Shown one piece after another: positions 16,121-25,827 of a stretch of DNA of 64,000 nucleotides (positions are counted from its first letter, which is position 1; each line of letters starts with the position of its first letter). Under the pieces are notes generated by a model. It ran no database searches. It saw nothing but the letters and a program-made list of their open reading frames with translations, and was not told the origin of the DNA. The translations under genes were made by a program, and so were the position numbers. Source of the stretch: an uncultured Rubritalea sp. (lineage in GTDB: Bacteria; Verrucomicrobiota; Verrucomicrobiia; Verrucomicrobiales; Akkermansiaceae); contig CAKZNV010000183.1 in the NCBI GenBank assembly GCA_937132085.1, positions 1-64,000 of the forward strand, written 5' to 3'.

Positions 16121-16992
16121 CCTCAAGATCATCCGTTCTGCTCAAGCTATGCAAATTCAGGATCTTGGCCGCTACAGTGTCGCACATCATGTGCATCAGC
16201 CAAGGTGGAGCTGCTGACATCCACGCTCACTGCTGGGCTAATCACATACTAGGCAACCCATCTCATTCTCCCACTCTAGAAATACTAGTCGGCAACACAG
16301 AAATACTCGCACTAGAAGACACCCACCTCTCTCTAACAGGTGCAGAAATGCATGCATCAATAGATGATAAAGTAATTCCAAACTGGTCATCATTCACGCT
16401 CAAGAAAGGTCAGCACTTAAAGCTCCGTTATGCCTCATCAGGACTACGTAGCTATCTAGCAATCAAAGGAGGATTCAAAGCCACATCAGTGCTAAATAGT
16501 GTCTCTACTGTCTTACGTAATGACATTGGATCTAATCTACAAGATGGCTCTACATTACATAACAATCTAACAGATTCATCCATTCACTACAAACGAGTCC
16601 CCTCAAAGTTCATCCCGAAATACAACTCAGAACTCACAATCAATGTCATCAGTGGGTCTCCTTCCGCTTTGTTTACTCAGACCTTCACAGTCTCACCTAA
16701 TACTGACCGCACTGGAGTAAGGCTATTCACTGATACGCCACTCCCCTCTGGTTCAGGAATCATTTCCGAATCCAATCCCTTGGGAACAATTCAACTACCA
16801 CCCGATGGAAACCCCATTATTTTACTCAACGATAGACAAACCCAAGGTGGCTATCAAAAGCTCGGCTACGTCACTAAAGTCGACTTAGCGAAAATAGCTC
16901 AAGCTCGACCAGGAACAATACTAAGGTTCAAAAAAGCCTCTCTAACAGAAGCTAGAGAGGCTTGGATTAAGTTCCTTAAATTCTTTATCTAG
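16113..16992 (+). pseudogene. pxpC: 5-oxoprolinase subunit PxpC, frameshifted
   Basis: Encodes the KipA/biotin-dependent carboxyltransferase-like subunit. The expected N-terminus (NSLKIIRSAQAMQIQDLGR, then YSVAHH) starts at TTG 16113, seven bases after an AAGGAGG site. That frame stops at 16217. The conserved continuation SQGGAADIHAHCWANHILGNP is in another frame and runs to 16992. The switch lies near 16190-16200, where dropping one base restores HH-V-ISQGGAAD. The total of 880 bases is one over a multiple of three. Everything downstream is intact (RTGVRLF, LPSGSGIISE, TQGGYQKLGYV), so the break is recent, a sequencing error, or a recoding site. No classical slippery heptamer is visible. Confidence 0.75.
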
Positions 16993-17906
16993 CTCCAGCT
17001 ACCCATGTTTCTGAGAGTCTCTAGACGTTCATCGATCTCAGCTCTATCTACAGCTTGCAGGCGATTCGTTGAAAATGCTTCACAAGTATAACTCGCTACT
17101 ACAGATCCTCTCGCCATCGCCTTGCTGATGTCAGTGAAATCATACTCAGTCTTCTCTAAACTATCTAGGTAACCAGCCATACCTCCGAGGAAGGAATCAC
17201 CTGCTCCCGTAGGGTCTACCAGCACACGTAGTGGCCATGCATGTAGTCTGAAAATCTTGCCATTAGGTCCGAACAATACAGCTCCGAATTCACCAAGTTT
17301 AATGATCACATACTCAGGGCCCTTACCTAACAGAATTTCACCAGCTAGGATTAGATTGTTTTCTTTAGTCAGATCACGAGCTTCAGATTCATTCAGCACG
17401 AGCACATTGATTTGCTCCAAAACCTTATGAAGATTATCAGCCGCAATCATGATCCAGAGATCCATCGTATCAGCGATGACAAATTTATTTTCAGCAGTGC
17501 ATTGCGCAAGCATCTGCAGCTGATTTTCTGGTGACATATTCGCTAGCACTACTAGCTGAGAATCAGCAATCTCTTTAGGGATTTTCACTTCCCAGCCTTC
17601 GAGAACATTCAGAGCAACTGCATGGGTCTCGCGGTCATTCATGTTTTCCATATACTCGCCCGTCCAGGTAAATGACTCAGCTTCGCTTTTCTCAACACCT
17701 GTTAGAGTCACTCCATGACTCTCTAACATATCTAAATGTTGCTGTGGATAGTCATGCCCAATGATGCCAACTAGGTTCACTGTATCTGCATAGTAACTAG
17801 CGGCTAGCGATCCATAAGCAGCTGAACCACCTAGTAAATTTTTCTCTTCTGCGGTAGGTGTTTTCACATTATCTATCGCAATCGTTCCTCCTATAATAAC
17901 TGACAT
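16989..17906 (-). CDS. PfkB-family carbohydrate/nucleoside kinase
   Basis: A 305-residue ribokinase-superfamily sugar or nucleoside kinase. The N-terminal GGSAAYGSLAAS stretch is the substrate-side motif. The C-terminal signature DPTGAGDSFLGG holds the anion hole and the catalytic Asp. The substrate cannot be assigned. It could be a fructokinase- or adenosine-kinase-like enzyme. It is nine bases downstream of thiE on the same strand, so the two are probably co-transcribed. Its stop overlaps the pxpC stop convergently. Confidence 0.85.
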   Translation of the reverse strand: MSVIIGGTIAIDNVKTPTAEEKNLLGGSAAYGSLAASYYADTVNLVGIIGHDYPQQHLDMLESHGVTLTGVEKSEAESFTWTGEYMENMNDRETHAVALNVLEGWEVKIPKEIADSQLVVLANMSPENQLQMLAQCTAENKFVIADTMDLWIMIAADNLHKVLEQINVLVLNESEARDLTKENNLILAGEILLGKGPEYVIIKLGEFGAVLFGPNGKIFRLHAWPLRVLVDPTGAGDSFLGGMAGYLDSLEKTEYDFTDISKAMARGSVVASYTCEAFSTNRLQAVDRAEIDERLETLRNMGSWS

Positions 17907-17915
17907 ATTTTTAGT

Positions 17916-18557
17916 TTATTGATCTGGTGTTAGTAAATTTTTAGCCTCGGCTGTAGCGGACTCTATCGACTCGCTAGTGAGTAGGTCAGACACGATGACA
18001 ATCCTATTTGCCCCTGCCTGCGAAACACTCTGTATATTAGACCTAGTAATACCACCAATACAAAATACTGGAATTTCTCTGCCCACAGTCTCCTCCACAT
18101 AGCGCACATTTTCCATACCGATCCCTGGTCTTCCTTTTTTAGTAGGAGTCGGGAAAAGTGGCCCAAATCCGATGTAATCAAATCCTTCTCTAAGTGCTAA
18201 CTGAGCCTGCTCTACTGAATGTGTCGAACGACCTACTATCATCGTTTCACCTACGATCTCTCGCACAGCAATCAAAGTTCCATCATCCTGACCGATATGC
18301 ACTCCGTCCGCTTTGACCATCGCAGCTATCACAGGAAAATCATTCACGATAAATGGCACTCTAGCAGCGTTACAGATTGGACAAATCTTTCTCGCCAGAC
18401 TTTCTATCTCTGACTCATCTAGCCCCTTAGCTCTCAGTTGAATCACATCAGCACCACCACGAATCAATGACTCAGTCGCTGCCTCAACATTATCAGCTGT
18501 CACATAACCAAGATCCACAATGCCGTAAATCTTCGCATTCTCTAAACTCTCATTCAT
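17916..18557 (-). CDS. thiE: Thiamine phosphate synthase
   Basis: Joins hydroxymethylpyrimidine diphosphate and thiazole phosphate into thiamine phosphate. This 213-residue TIM barrel shows DVIQLRAKGLDESEI, ARVPFIVNDFPVIAAMVKAD (pyrimidine site), DGVHIGQDD, IGFGPLFPTPTKKGRPG (phosphate site) and IPVFCIGGITRSNI. All are typical of ThiE. I saw no TPP riboswitch signature in the 135 bases upstream. Other thi genes are absent nearby. Confidence 0.93.
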   Translation of the reverse strand: MNESLENAKIYGIVDLGYVTADNVEAATESLIRGGADVIQLRAKGLDESEIESLARKICPICNAARVPFIVNDFPVIAAMVKADGVHIGQDDGTLIAVREIVGETMIVGRSTHSVEQAQLALREGFDYIGFGPLFPTPTKKGRPGIGMENVRYVEETVGREIPVFCIGGITRSNIQSVSQAGANRIVIVSDLLTSESIESATAEAKNLLTPDQ

Positions 18558-18692
18558 AGCTAATCCCTATCCACCGAGTATCTAAAAACGAGACAAAAAT
18601 TAACTCAGACTAAAAAACCTCTATAAATTAGCGTCTTCTGCCCTTTAATACTTGCATTCATACGCGTAGAGCTTTATTTCCAGCTCAAGATT

Positions 18693-19583
18693 ATGCAAGA
18701 TACACCTACACCAATAGCTGAGATAGATCACGGACCATCCAAGCTAGACCAATTTCTAGAGAAATATCAGAAATCACTCATGATTTTTGCCTTCCTACTA
18801 TTCTTAGGCATCCTCGCTTATGTATTCTTCATCAAATACGATGAAATGAAGGACAAAGAAGCTGGAGCAGCTCTCTCTGCAGCAACGACTGAGGAAGAAT
18901 ACACAGCAGTAATCGAGAAATACGGTGACCGCACAGCAGCTGGAACAGCAGCACTCGCTATCGCTGACCTAAGAACAACTGACAAAGACGCAATCGAAGC
19001 TCTTCAGTATTTTATCTCTACTTATAAAGATCACCCGAATATACCTAAAGCTGAGCTACAACTAGCTCTACGCCAGATCAACTCAGGCGCTACTGGTGAT
19101 GCTACTACTACACTAGATAGCCTCATCTCTCGTGACCCAAATGGCTACCTAGTGCCAATGGCTAAAATTTCACTTGGTGACATTGCAGCTAAGGACAATG
19201 ACAATGAGACAGCAAAAAAACTCTACACTGAAGCAAAAGAGATCAATCCTCAAACCAACGCGTTTGCTGACATCGCAGCGACTCGCCTAGTATTCCTTAC
19301 AGCAAAGCTACCACAGCTTGTTGAAGCTCCTGTTGTTGCTCCTAAAAAAGAAGCGACTCCAGGTTTACCAAATGATCTACCATTCGGACCAAACGGAGTG
19401 AACGAGAAGAACATGCCTACTCCTCTCCCTATCGAAGGAGCTCCTGCTGATCCTCCAGCACCTCAAGACCCAGCAGTTGTCGATCCTACTCCAGCACCAG
19501 TTGACCCTGCTGCTCCACAAGATCCAGCAGTTGTCGACCCGAATCCAGCTCCAGTTGAGCCAGCTCCTACAGAGCAGCCATAA
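18693..19583 (+). CDS. Membrane-anchored TPR protein (YfgM-like) with Pro-rich tail
   Basis: A 296-residue protein with a short cytoplasmic N-terminus, one membrane helix (LMIFAFLLFLGILAYVFFI, about residues 29-48), a tetratricopeptide part to about residue 210, and a tail of near-perfect repeats based on PQDPAVVDPnPAPV. The layout matches YfgM/BamD-like scaffold proteins that act in the periplasm in envelope biogenesis, though exact orthology is uncertain. The tail repeats are also repeated at DNA level (19459-19570) and may vary in number. Confidence 0.7.
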   Translation: MQDTPTPIAEIDHGPSKLDQFLEKYQKSLMIFAFLLFLGILAYVFFIKYDEMKDKEAGAALSAATTEEEYTAVIEKYGDRTAAGTAALAIADLRTTDKDAIEALQYFISTYKDHPNIPKAELQLALRQINSGATGDATTTLDSLISRDPNGYLVPMAKISLGDIAAKDNDNETAKKLYTEAKEINPQTNAFADIAATRLVFLTAKLPQLVEAPVVAPKKEATPGLPNDLPFGPNGVNEKNMPTPLPIEGAPADPPAPQDPAVVDPTPAPVDPAAPQDPAVVDPNPAPVEPAPTEQP

Positions 19584-19801
19584 TTTTCAGTATTTAACTT
19601 TCCAAATCTATACAATCAAGACCAGCTAAAATCTAACTTTCATTAAATAACATTTTAAAAGAAAGTTATTCACAACCAGCCACGTATAGATTATAAGAGA
19701 TCAACAAATCAATAAGCAGATTTTTGTTTATTGTGAGATTTCCCCGATAGAAACATCCATCATTCATCAAAAAGACTAACCAATAACCAGAACCAACTAC
19801 C

Positions 19802-20356
19802 GTGTCTGTATTCAAAAAATATATCAGCAATAACGAAGAGGAAACCAACAAAAACTCTTCATCATCTACACCAGCAGCTTCCACTCCAGCGGCTTCTGCC
19901 ACTAAAAACGAGTCAGCATCTCAGCCAAGCAACACAAACAAGCCAACTCCTTCTTCTAAAGTAGCAGCTACTAATGGACGTAACGTTCTTAGCTCAGACG
20001 TAGAGATCAAAGGAAAAGTCAAGTTCACAAACGACCTCGTTGTTGACGGACTTATCGAAGGTGAAATCATCTCAGACGGATCACTCACAGTCGGTGAGAA
20101 CGCTCGCATCAAAGCAGAGGTAAATACTCGTTCAGTAGTTATCTACGGTAAAGTGCACGGCAACATCAACGTAACTGACCACGTAGAGCTTAAGTCAAAT
20201 GCTGAACTAGTAGGCGACATCAAGGCAGCAACTCTCTCAATCGAGGCAGGTGCTATCTTCGTAGGTAAGTCAACAGTTGGCGCTCCATCAGCTCAACCTT
20301 CTGCTACTAAGAAAGTAGAAAACAAGCCTAAGCAAGGCAAGCTAGCTACTGCTTAG
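19802..20356 (+). CDS. Bactofilin
   Basis: A 184-residue polymer-forming cytoskeletal protein. After an N-terminal Ser/Thr/Pro-rich linker (residues about 15-60), a DUF583 right-handed beta-helix covers residues about 65-155, with the usual pattern VEIKGKVKFTNDLVVDGLIEGEI, then YGKVHGNINVTDHVELKSNAEL. The start is GTG at 19802, chosen because the conserved MSVFKKY stretch begins there. Bactofilins polymerise on the inner membrane and guide local cell-wall or stalk growth. The gene is single and ends in a terminator. Confidence 0.9.
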   Translation: MSVFKKYISNNEEETNKNSSSSTPAASTPAASATKNESASQPSNTNKPTPSSKVAATNGRNVLSSDVEIKGKVKFTNDLVVDGLIEGEIISDGSLTVGENARIKAEVNTRSVVIYGKVHGNINVTDHVELKSNAELVGDIKAATLSIEAGAIFVGKSTVGAPSAQPSATKKVENKPKQGKLATA

Positions 20357-20397
20357 TAATATCATCCTAAAGTCAATTTAGGACACCAATTTTAGAA

Positions 20398-20428
20398 AGC
20401 GGACATTAAAAATAATGTTCGCTTTTTT
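20398..20428 (+). terminator. Rho-independent terminator of bactofilin gene
   Basis: The hairpin AGCGGACATTA-aaaa-TAATGTTCGCT, with one G-T pair, is followed by six T residues, 42 bases after the bactofilin stop. Confidence 0.9.
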
Positions 20429-20473
20429 GTATCCAGATAAAGGTAGCGAATTGAATACACTCAATGTGTAAGA

Positions 20474-23400
20474 CTACTTCTTTTGTAGTAGAATTCCACA
20501 GTTAGCCAATTCCTGCTCGACCTTCTTCTCGCTGACAGCACCTTTTGTCATCAGATTTGGAGCGAAATAGTTCACCCTCAATTCTTCGATTAGGTAAGCG
20601 CAGTTCATGAGATCTCCATCCCCTTTACGGCTCTGCCACTGCACTGCCCATGGATCTAGGTAATCTAACACTGCATCCATTTTCTCCAGATCCTTGATTA
20701 TCGGGAACGACTTCAATCGCTTAATCCTTTCTAACATCGCTTGGAAATACACAGGGTATCTCTGCAATCCTGCCCAACCTACTTCAGACAAAAAACCGGC
20801 TCTCAATAACCATCTCTTCTGAATACGCAGATCATCCGCCACTTCTCCAAGATGCTTATCACTCGCATTCTTTTCTATAAAATTATCCACCTCACGATTT
20901 ATCGAGATCACTTGCTCTAACAATCTACCGATCGTTTCAACATTTTCAAATAACTCACCGCGTCCAGCATCTGCCGTCTTATAAAAATCTTCAGCATTCC
21001 TAGGTAAATTTCGGCTAAAGACACCAGCTATACCAATGCGCAGAAGCTCAGCTTGGTTGATCCCCTTTTCACCTAAATGCGGTAAATAAAGCTTCAGCTC
21101 AGTCGATAAGGGAAGATTCTTAGAAACATATTTAGAATGATCTGCATGACGCTTTAAAAACAGTCTGACACAGCCAGACAGATGATTACGCTCTGACTCC
21201 CATTGAGTCAAAAACACACTCACTCCGACACTAGCTCCTTCATCTACTAGACCAGGAAATGCAAACTTACCTCTCACTTCTATAGATTCTGGTAGCATGC
21301 CACACTCCCAGTCATGTAATCCGCTCATCTCCCACTCAGCGCCTGACTCATCCTCAAATCTCTGATCGATCACACTCGCTAGCTTTTTACGCAGCGATTC
21401 TAGATCTTTGCCCATCGCCAGCTCTCCGCCATCATCATCGCAGACCCAGACCTTGGTCTGCATCTCCTCAGGCAGCTTAGACAGGTGGAACATCCTTTTA
21501 TCGATCGATGCTCCTGTCTCTCTGCTCAGATAGTAACTCAGCACATCTAGATAAGATCCTTTACCAAAACCACGAGCTTCAGTGATGAAATTAGTAAACA
21601 GCTTAGCTCGCTCAGCAGCTGGGTTACACAGCACTCGTTGACCTTTCGGCAAGCCCTTGATCAGAAGAAATGTTCTTTCCTCTAGTGATCCACTCAGTCC
21701 CCACTCGATAACATCTTCACTCATCGCAGGTAACTGATCCACATGCACACCGAGCGTGATACCGTCATCCACTGCACCGTATTCTGTTTTATAATAAACG
21801 CTATATTCCTGCTCACCATCTTGCACCGAATCAGGATAGCCTTGCAGTTCTTCCTTTATCGATTCCACATCGTCATACATCACATCCTGTAATTCTAACA
21901 GAATGTCATCACCATGCTTCGTCTCCCACTTGTAAAATGCCTTCGCAGTATAAATTTCTTTAGGAATTCTAGTCTCGAAAAACTCGACGATTTTCTCTTC
22001 GCTCCATATTCCACCGACTCTACGCAGCTTTTGCTCAATCTCCAGCACCTTGCCACGAAATGAATCAACTCTACGTAAACATTTAGGTTTATTGTTAAGA
22101 CCATTGCCTAACAGCCCTTCTCTAACAAAAATCGTCCACGATGCTTTAGGATCAACTCTACCAAAGTGAACATTCCTTCCATCGACAATTCTCAACGGAC
22201 CAAACATGACCACCTCTTTAGCATAAACAGCCCCCTGCTTTCTATCCCATTTCGCTCCGTGATACCTGTATCTACAGAGATCAGGCACAACTTCCTCTAG
22301 CCACTTTGGATCAATTAAAGCCACTTTCCTAGCCCACAGCCTAGTGGTATCCACCATGTCGTAAGCTAGTATCCACTCTGGCTTCTTTTTACCAAACATT
22401 CCACTACCCGGGAAAATGGCGAATTCCTTAGCGCTCACTCCTTTATAAGCTCTATCCTCTTTGTCATACTTTCCTACCTGACGAGGCATCCCTACTAACA
22501 GAGCTTTATGAATCACCTCATTGCTCGCCCAGCTATTTATCTGACCCAGCTCAGAAGTTGGCTTTACGCCCTTTCCATGAGTCAGCCTAATATGCCTTAG
22601 CTCAGAAAGCAGGTTCCCCCACTCCATCACTCGGCGGAAATTTAGGAAACTACGTTTACAAAACTTTCTCAGCTTATTCCTCTGCCATCCACCACGCTTG
22701 CCTGTTTCCTTATACTCTGACAGCTCACTCCATAGATGAAGAAGCGAAACGAAATCTGACTCTTCATCGTCCCATCGCTTATGTTGAGCATCAGCTTCAT
22801 TCTTTTTCTCCGCAGGCCTCTCCCTAGGATCCATGATGCTCAGACCACTCACGATGACTAACATCTCTTCATAGCAACCCACCCTAACAGACTCTAACAA
22901 CATCCTCGCAAGCCTAGGCTCTATCGGAACATGTGCTATCTTCTTACCAATGTGACTCAGCTCATCTTCACCATCTAGAGCACCGATTTCTCTCAGCGTT
23001 CTGTAGCCTTCAGCGATATGCTTATCAGACGGTGGATCGAGAAATGGAAACTCTGTGATCTCTGGAAGGTGCAATGCCTTCATTCGCAAAATTACACCCG
23101 CTAAGGAACTACGCCTGATCTCAGGATCTGTGAAATCCTCTCTTTCCTCAAAATCATCTTCACTATAAAGCCTCACACAGACGCCTTCACAGATACGACC
23201 ACATCGTCCCTGTCTCTGTCTCGCACTTGCTTGGCTGATCTTCTCAACCTGAAGTCTCTGCACCTGTCTACTAGGATTCCAGCGACTCACTCTAGCCACA
23301 CCAGTATCCACCACATAGACAATACCTGGAATAGTCAGCGAGGTCTCAGCCACATTCGTAGCCAGCACCACTCTGCGTATTCTCTCCGAAGTAGAAAAAA

Positions 23401-24211
23401 CTTTTTGCTGCTCAGCCATCCCCATCCTCGCAAACAGCGGTAGGATTTCAGTCTGAGCCATCCCTCTACCTTCCAGAACATCAGCACATTCTCGAATCTC
23501 ACGTTCACCAGGCAAGAACACTAAGATATCCCCTAAATCACCACCACGAGCGATCTCTGAAACAGCTCTAGCCACATGTCGTGACATATCTTCTTCGCCA
23601 TTATCCGGCAGATACTTGGTCTCTACAGGAAATGTCCGACCTTCAACATTGATCATCGGAGCTCCTTCAAAGAAGTCTGAGAACCCTCCCGCATCCAAAG
23701 TAGCAGAAGAGATGATCACACGTAAATCTTTACGCTTAGACAACAAGCGCTTCAAATAACCCAACAAGAAATCAATATTCAGACTACGCTCGTGTGCTTC
23801 ATCAATGATGATAACACCGTATTCAGCAAGACTCACATCGCCCTGAGTTTCCGCTAGAAGAATACCATCAGTCATAAATTTCAGACTCGTGTCTTTCTTC
23901 GTCCTGTTCTCAAATCTCACCTGATAGCCGACTTCCTCGCCTAACACTACCAACATTTCTTCCGCCACTCGCTTCGCCACACTAGCTGCAGCTAACCTCC
24001 TCGGCTGAGTGCAACCCACTTTGATAGGCTTATCTAAATTCAGTTCAGACAGATATTCGAGCGCCATTTTAGGCAGCTGAGTTGTTTTACCACTACCAGT
24101 TGCACCCACCACGACTACCACCTGGTTTTCACGTAAAGCATCTAGGATTTCCTCTCTAGCTCCACTTACCGGTAAATCTGGGTATTTTAATCTGTAACCA
24201 CCTTGCTCCAT
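20474..24211 (-). CDS. hrpA: DEAH-box ATP-dependent RNA helicase HrpA
   Basis: A 1245-residue helicase close to the E. coli HrpA length. The N-terminal half has motif I GATGSGKTTQLPK, motif II DEAHERS, motif III SATLD and motif VI QRQGRCGR. These are followed by the helicase-associated domain, OB-fold region and the long HrpA-specific C-terminal DUF3418 domain (from about residue 660). HrpA family proteins work on mRNA processing and on rescue of stalled ribosomes. The start is the ATG at 24211. It is a single gene, convergent with the bactofilin and divergent from the GH109-type gene. Confidence 0.95.
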   Translation of the reverse strand: MEQGGYRLKYPDLPVSGAREEILDALRENQVVVVVGATGSGKTTQLPKMALEYLSELNLDKPIKVGCTQPRRLAAASVAKRVAEEMLVVLGEEVGYQVRFENRTKKDTSLKFMTDGILLAETQGDVSLAEYGVIIIDEAHERSLNIDFLLGYLKRLLSKRKDLRVIISSATLDAGGFSDFFEGAPMINVEGRTFPVETKYLPDNGEEDMSRHVARAVSEIARGGDLGDILVFLPGEREIRECADVLEGRGMAQTEILPLFARMGMAEQQKVFSTSERIRRVVLATNVAETSLTIPGIVYVVDTGVARVSRWNPSRQVQRLQVEKISQASARQRQGRCGRICEGVCVRLYSEDDFEEREDFTDPEIRRSSLAGVILRMKALHLPEITEFPFLDPPSDKHIAEGYRTLREIGALDGEDELSHIGKKIAHVPIEPRLARMLLESVRVGCYEEMLVIVSGLSIMDPRERPAEKKNEADAQHKRWDDEESDFVSLLHLWSELSEYKETGKRGGWQRNKLRKFCKRSFLNFRRVMEWGNLLSELRHIRLTHGKGVKPTSELGQINSWASNEVIHKALLVGMPRQVGKYDKEDRAYKGVSAKEFAIFPGSGMFGKKKPEWILAYDMVDTTRLWARKVALIDPKWLEEVVPDLCRYRYHGAKWDRKQGAVYAKEVVMFGPLRIVDGRNVHFGRVDPKASWTIFVREGLLGNGLNNKPKCLRRVDSFRGKVLEIEQKLRRVGGIWSEEKIVEFFETRIPKEIYTAKAFYKWETKHGDDILLELQDVMYDDVESIKEELQGYPDSVQDGEQEYSVYYKTEYGAVDDGITLGVHVDQLPAMSEDVIEWGLSGSLEERTFLLIKGLPKGQRVLCNPAAERAKLFTNFITEARGFGKGSYLDVLSYYLSRETGASIDKRMFHLSKLPEEMQTKVWVCDDDGGELAMGKDLESLRKKLASVIDQRFEDESGAEWEMSGLHDWECGMLPESIEVRGKFAFPGLVDEGASVGVSVFLTQWESERNHLSGCVRLFLKRHADHSKYVSKNLPLSTELKLYLPHLGEKGINQAELLRIGIAGVFSRNLPRNAEDFYKTADAGRGELFENVETIGRLLEQVISINREVDNFIEKNASDKHLGEVADDLRIQKRWLLRAGFLSEVGWAGLQRYPVYFQAMLERIKRLKSFPIIKDLEKMDAVLDYLDPWAVQWQSRKGDGDLMNCAYLIEELRVNYFAPNLMTKGAVSEKKVEQELANCGILLQKK

Positions 24212-24304
24212 ACTAATTGACGACTTTAAATAAAATTATTTGCTTCCCGATAGAACTACCCATAACGTAACGTAAGTAAAGACTAACAAACAACAATACA
24301 AATA

Positions 24305-25726
24305 ATGGAATCAAACAACCGACGTAGTTTTCTCAAAACAATGACAGCAGCAGGTGCAGGCATTGCAGCTCTTAGCAATGTTTCACAAGCTGCTGACAGA
24401 CCAAAAGGCGCTAAATATATGGGTGGCTTTATTGCCCCTAAATTAGATAAAGTCAGAATCGCTATCATTGGTTGTGGAGCTCGTGGAGGCACTCACTATC
24501 ATCACCTCTCAGCGATCGCTAACACAGAAATCGTCGGCATTTGTGATCTCCATAAGGGTCGTGCTGAAAACGCTAAAAAGAGAGTTCTTAAGAATGATGC
24601 TACCCGTCACGCAAATGTAAAAGTTTACGCTGGCGATAAAGACATCTACAAGAAAATGCTCGCTGAGCTAAAGCCAGATCTCGTATACGTAATCACACCA
24701 TGGGAGCTTCATGCACCAATGGCTATCGACGCTATGGAAGCTGGAGCACACGTTTGTGTAGAAGTTCCACTCTGCCTCACAGTAGAAGAAGCATGGCAGA
24801 TCGTTAATGTGTCTGAGAAGACTCAGAAGCACTGCATGATGCTTGAGAACGTAAACTACGGTAGAGATGAACTCCTGTTCCTCAACATGTGCCGTAGAGG
24901 TGTATTCGGTGAGCTTCTTCACGGAGAAGCAGCCTACATCCACGAGCTCAGAAACCAGATGAATGATAATAACTCCACAGGATCATGGAGAACCTATCAC
25001 TATGCTAACAGAAACGGTAACCTCTACCCTACTCACGGCCTAGGACCAGTAGCTCAATACATGAACCTCTGCCGCACAGATGACAACTTCGGTCGTATCA
25101 CATCATTCTCTACACCTGCTAGAGGCCGAGCTCTCTATGCTAAGAAGCACTTCGCTCCTGACCACAAGTGGAACAAGCTTGAGTTTAAAGGCGGAGACCT
25201 CAGCACATCAATCATCAAGACTACAATGGGCAAGACCATCATGTGTCAGTGGGATGAGACATCACCACGTCCATACTCACGTCACAACATGATCCAAGGC
25301 ACCAAAGGTATCGGCAACGGTTTCCCTACACGTATCGCTCTTGACTACAGCAAAGGAGAACTTCCTGAAGCAGTATTCACAGCTCTTGCTGGAGACAAAG
25401 ATCACACTAACTTCCATGGCTGGACACAGGGCGACAAGCTCAAGGCAGTCTACGCTGAATATGATCACCCTCTCTACACCCGTATGAAAGCTGACGCAGC
25501 GAAAATGGGCGGACACGGTGGAATGGATTTCATCATGAACTTCCGTGTTATCGAAGCTCTCAGAGAAGGCCAGCCACTCGACCAAAACCTCTACGAAGGT
25601 ATCCAATGGTCAGTAGTAGGACCACTTTCAGAAGCATCAGTCGCTCAGGACGGAGCATCAGTAGCATTCCCAGACTTCACTCGTGGAAACTGGAAAACTA
25701 CTCCTCCACTACCAATCATCGACTAA
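24305..25726 (+). CDS. GH109-like NAD-dependent glycosidase (Gfo/Idh/MocA fold), Tat-exported
   Basis: A 473-residue protein with a twin-arginine signal (NRRSFLKTMTAAGAGIAAL), a Rossmann motif (VRIAIIGCGARGGTHYHH), and blocks close to GH109 alpha-N-acetylgalactosaminidases: VITPWELHAPMAIDAMEAG, LYPTHGLGPVAQYMN, YDHPLYTRM, GHGGMDF and DFTRGNWK. GH109 enzymes use tightly bound NAD+ in an elimination/hydration mechanism and cleave GalNAc from glycoproteins. Folded Tat export with cofactor fits this. It is a lone gene with its own terminator. Codons here are unusually regular, hinting at high expression. A plain dehydrogenase is less likely. Confidence 0.8.
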   Translation: MESNNRRSFLKTMTAAGAGIAALSNVSQAADRPKGAKYMGGFIAPKLDKVRIAIIGCGARGGTHYHHLSAIANTEIVGICDLHKGRAENAKKRVLKNDATRHANVKVYAGDKDIYKKMLAELKPDLVYVITPWELHAPMAIDAMEAGAHVCVEVPLCLTVEEAWQIVNVSEKTQKHCMMLENVNYGRDELLFLNMCRRGVFGELLHGEAAYIHELRNQMNDNNSTGSWRTYHYANRNGNLYPTHGLGPVAQYMNLCRTDDNFGRITSFSTPARGRALYAKKHFAPDHKWNKLEFKGGDLSTSIIKTTMGKTIMCQWDETSPRPYSRHNMIQGTKGIGNGFPTRIALDYSKGELPEAVFTALAGDKDHTNFHGWTQGDKLKAVYAEYDHPLYTRMKADAAKMGGHGGMDFIMNFRVIEALREGQPLDQNLYEGIQWSVVGPLSEASVAQDGASVAFPDFTRGNWKTTPPLPIID

Positions 25727-25773
25727 TTAATCTGATACGGCTCAGGCCAAATTAAGATAAACCAAATTTACCA

Positions 25774-25806
25774 AGCCTAGTTCAGAAAATGAGCTAGGCT
25801 TTTTTG
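25774..25806 (+). terminator. Rho-independent terminator
   Basis: The stem AGCCTAGTTC / GAGCTAGGCT around a 7-base loop is followed by six T residues, 48 bases after the GH109-like gene. Confidence 0.9.
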
Positions 25807-25827
25807 TGTCTACACACTTAGGTAGTC

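Noticed and set aside
16165-16992. Separate gene starting at TTG 16165 for PxpC
   Set aside because: Its first residues (MAATVSHIM) are an out-of-frame reading; the real PxpC N-terminus is in another frame from TTG 16113, so this is one frameshifted gene.
18558-18692. TPP riboswitch upstream of thiE
   Set aside because: No CTGAGA or ACCTGATCTGG-type core is visible.
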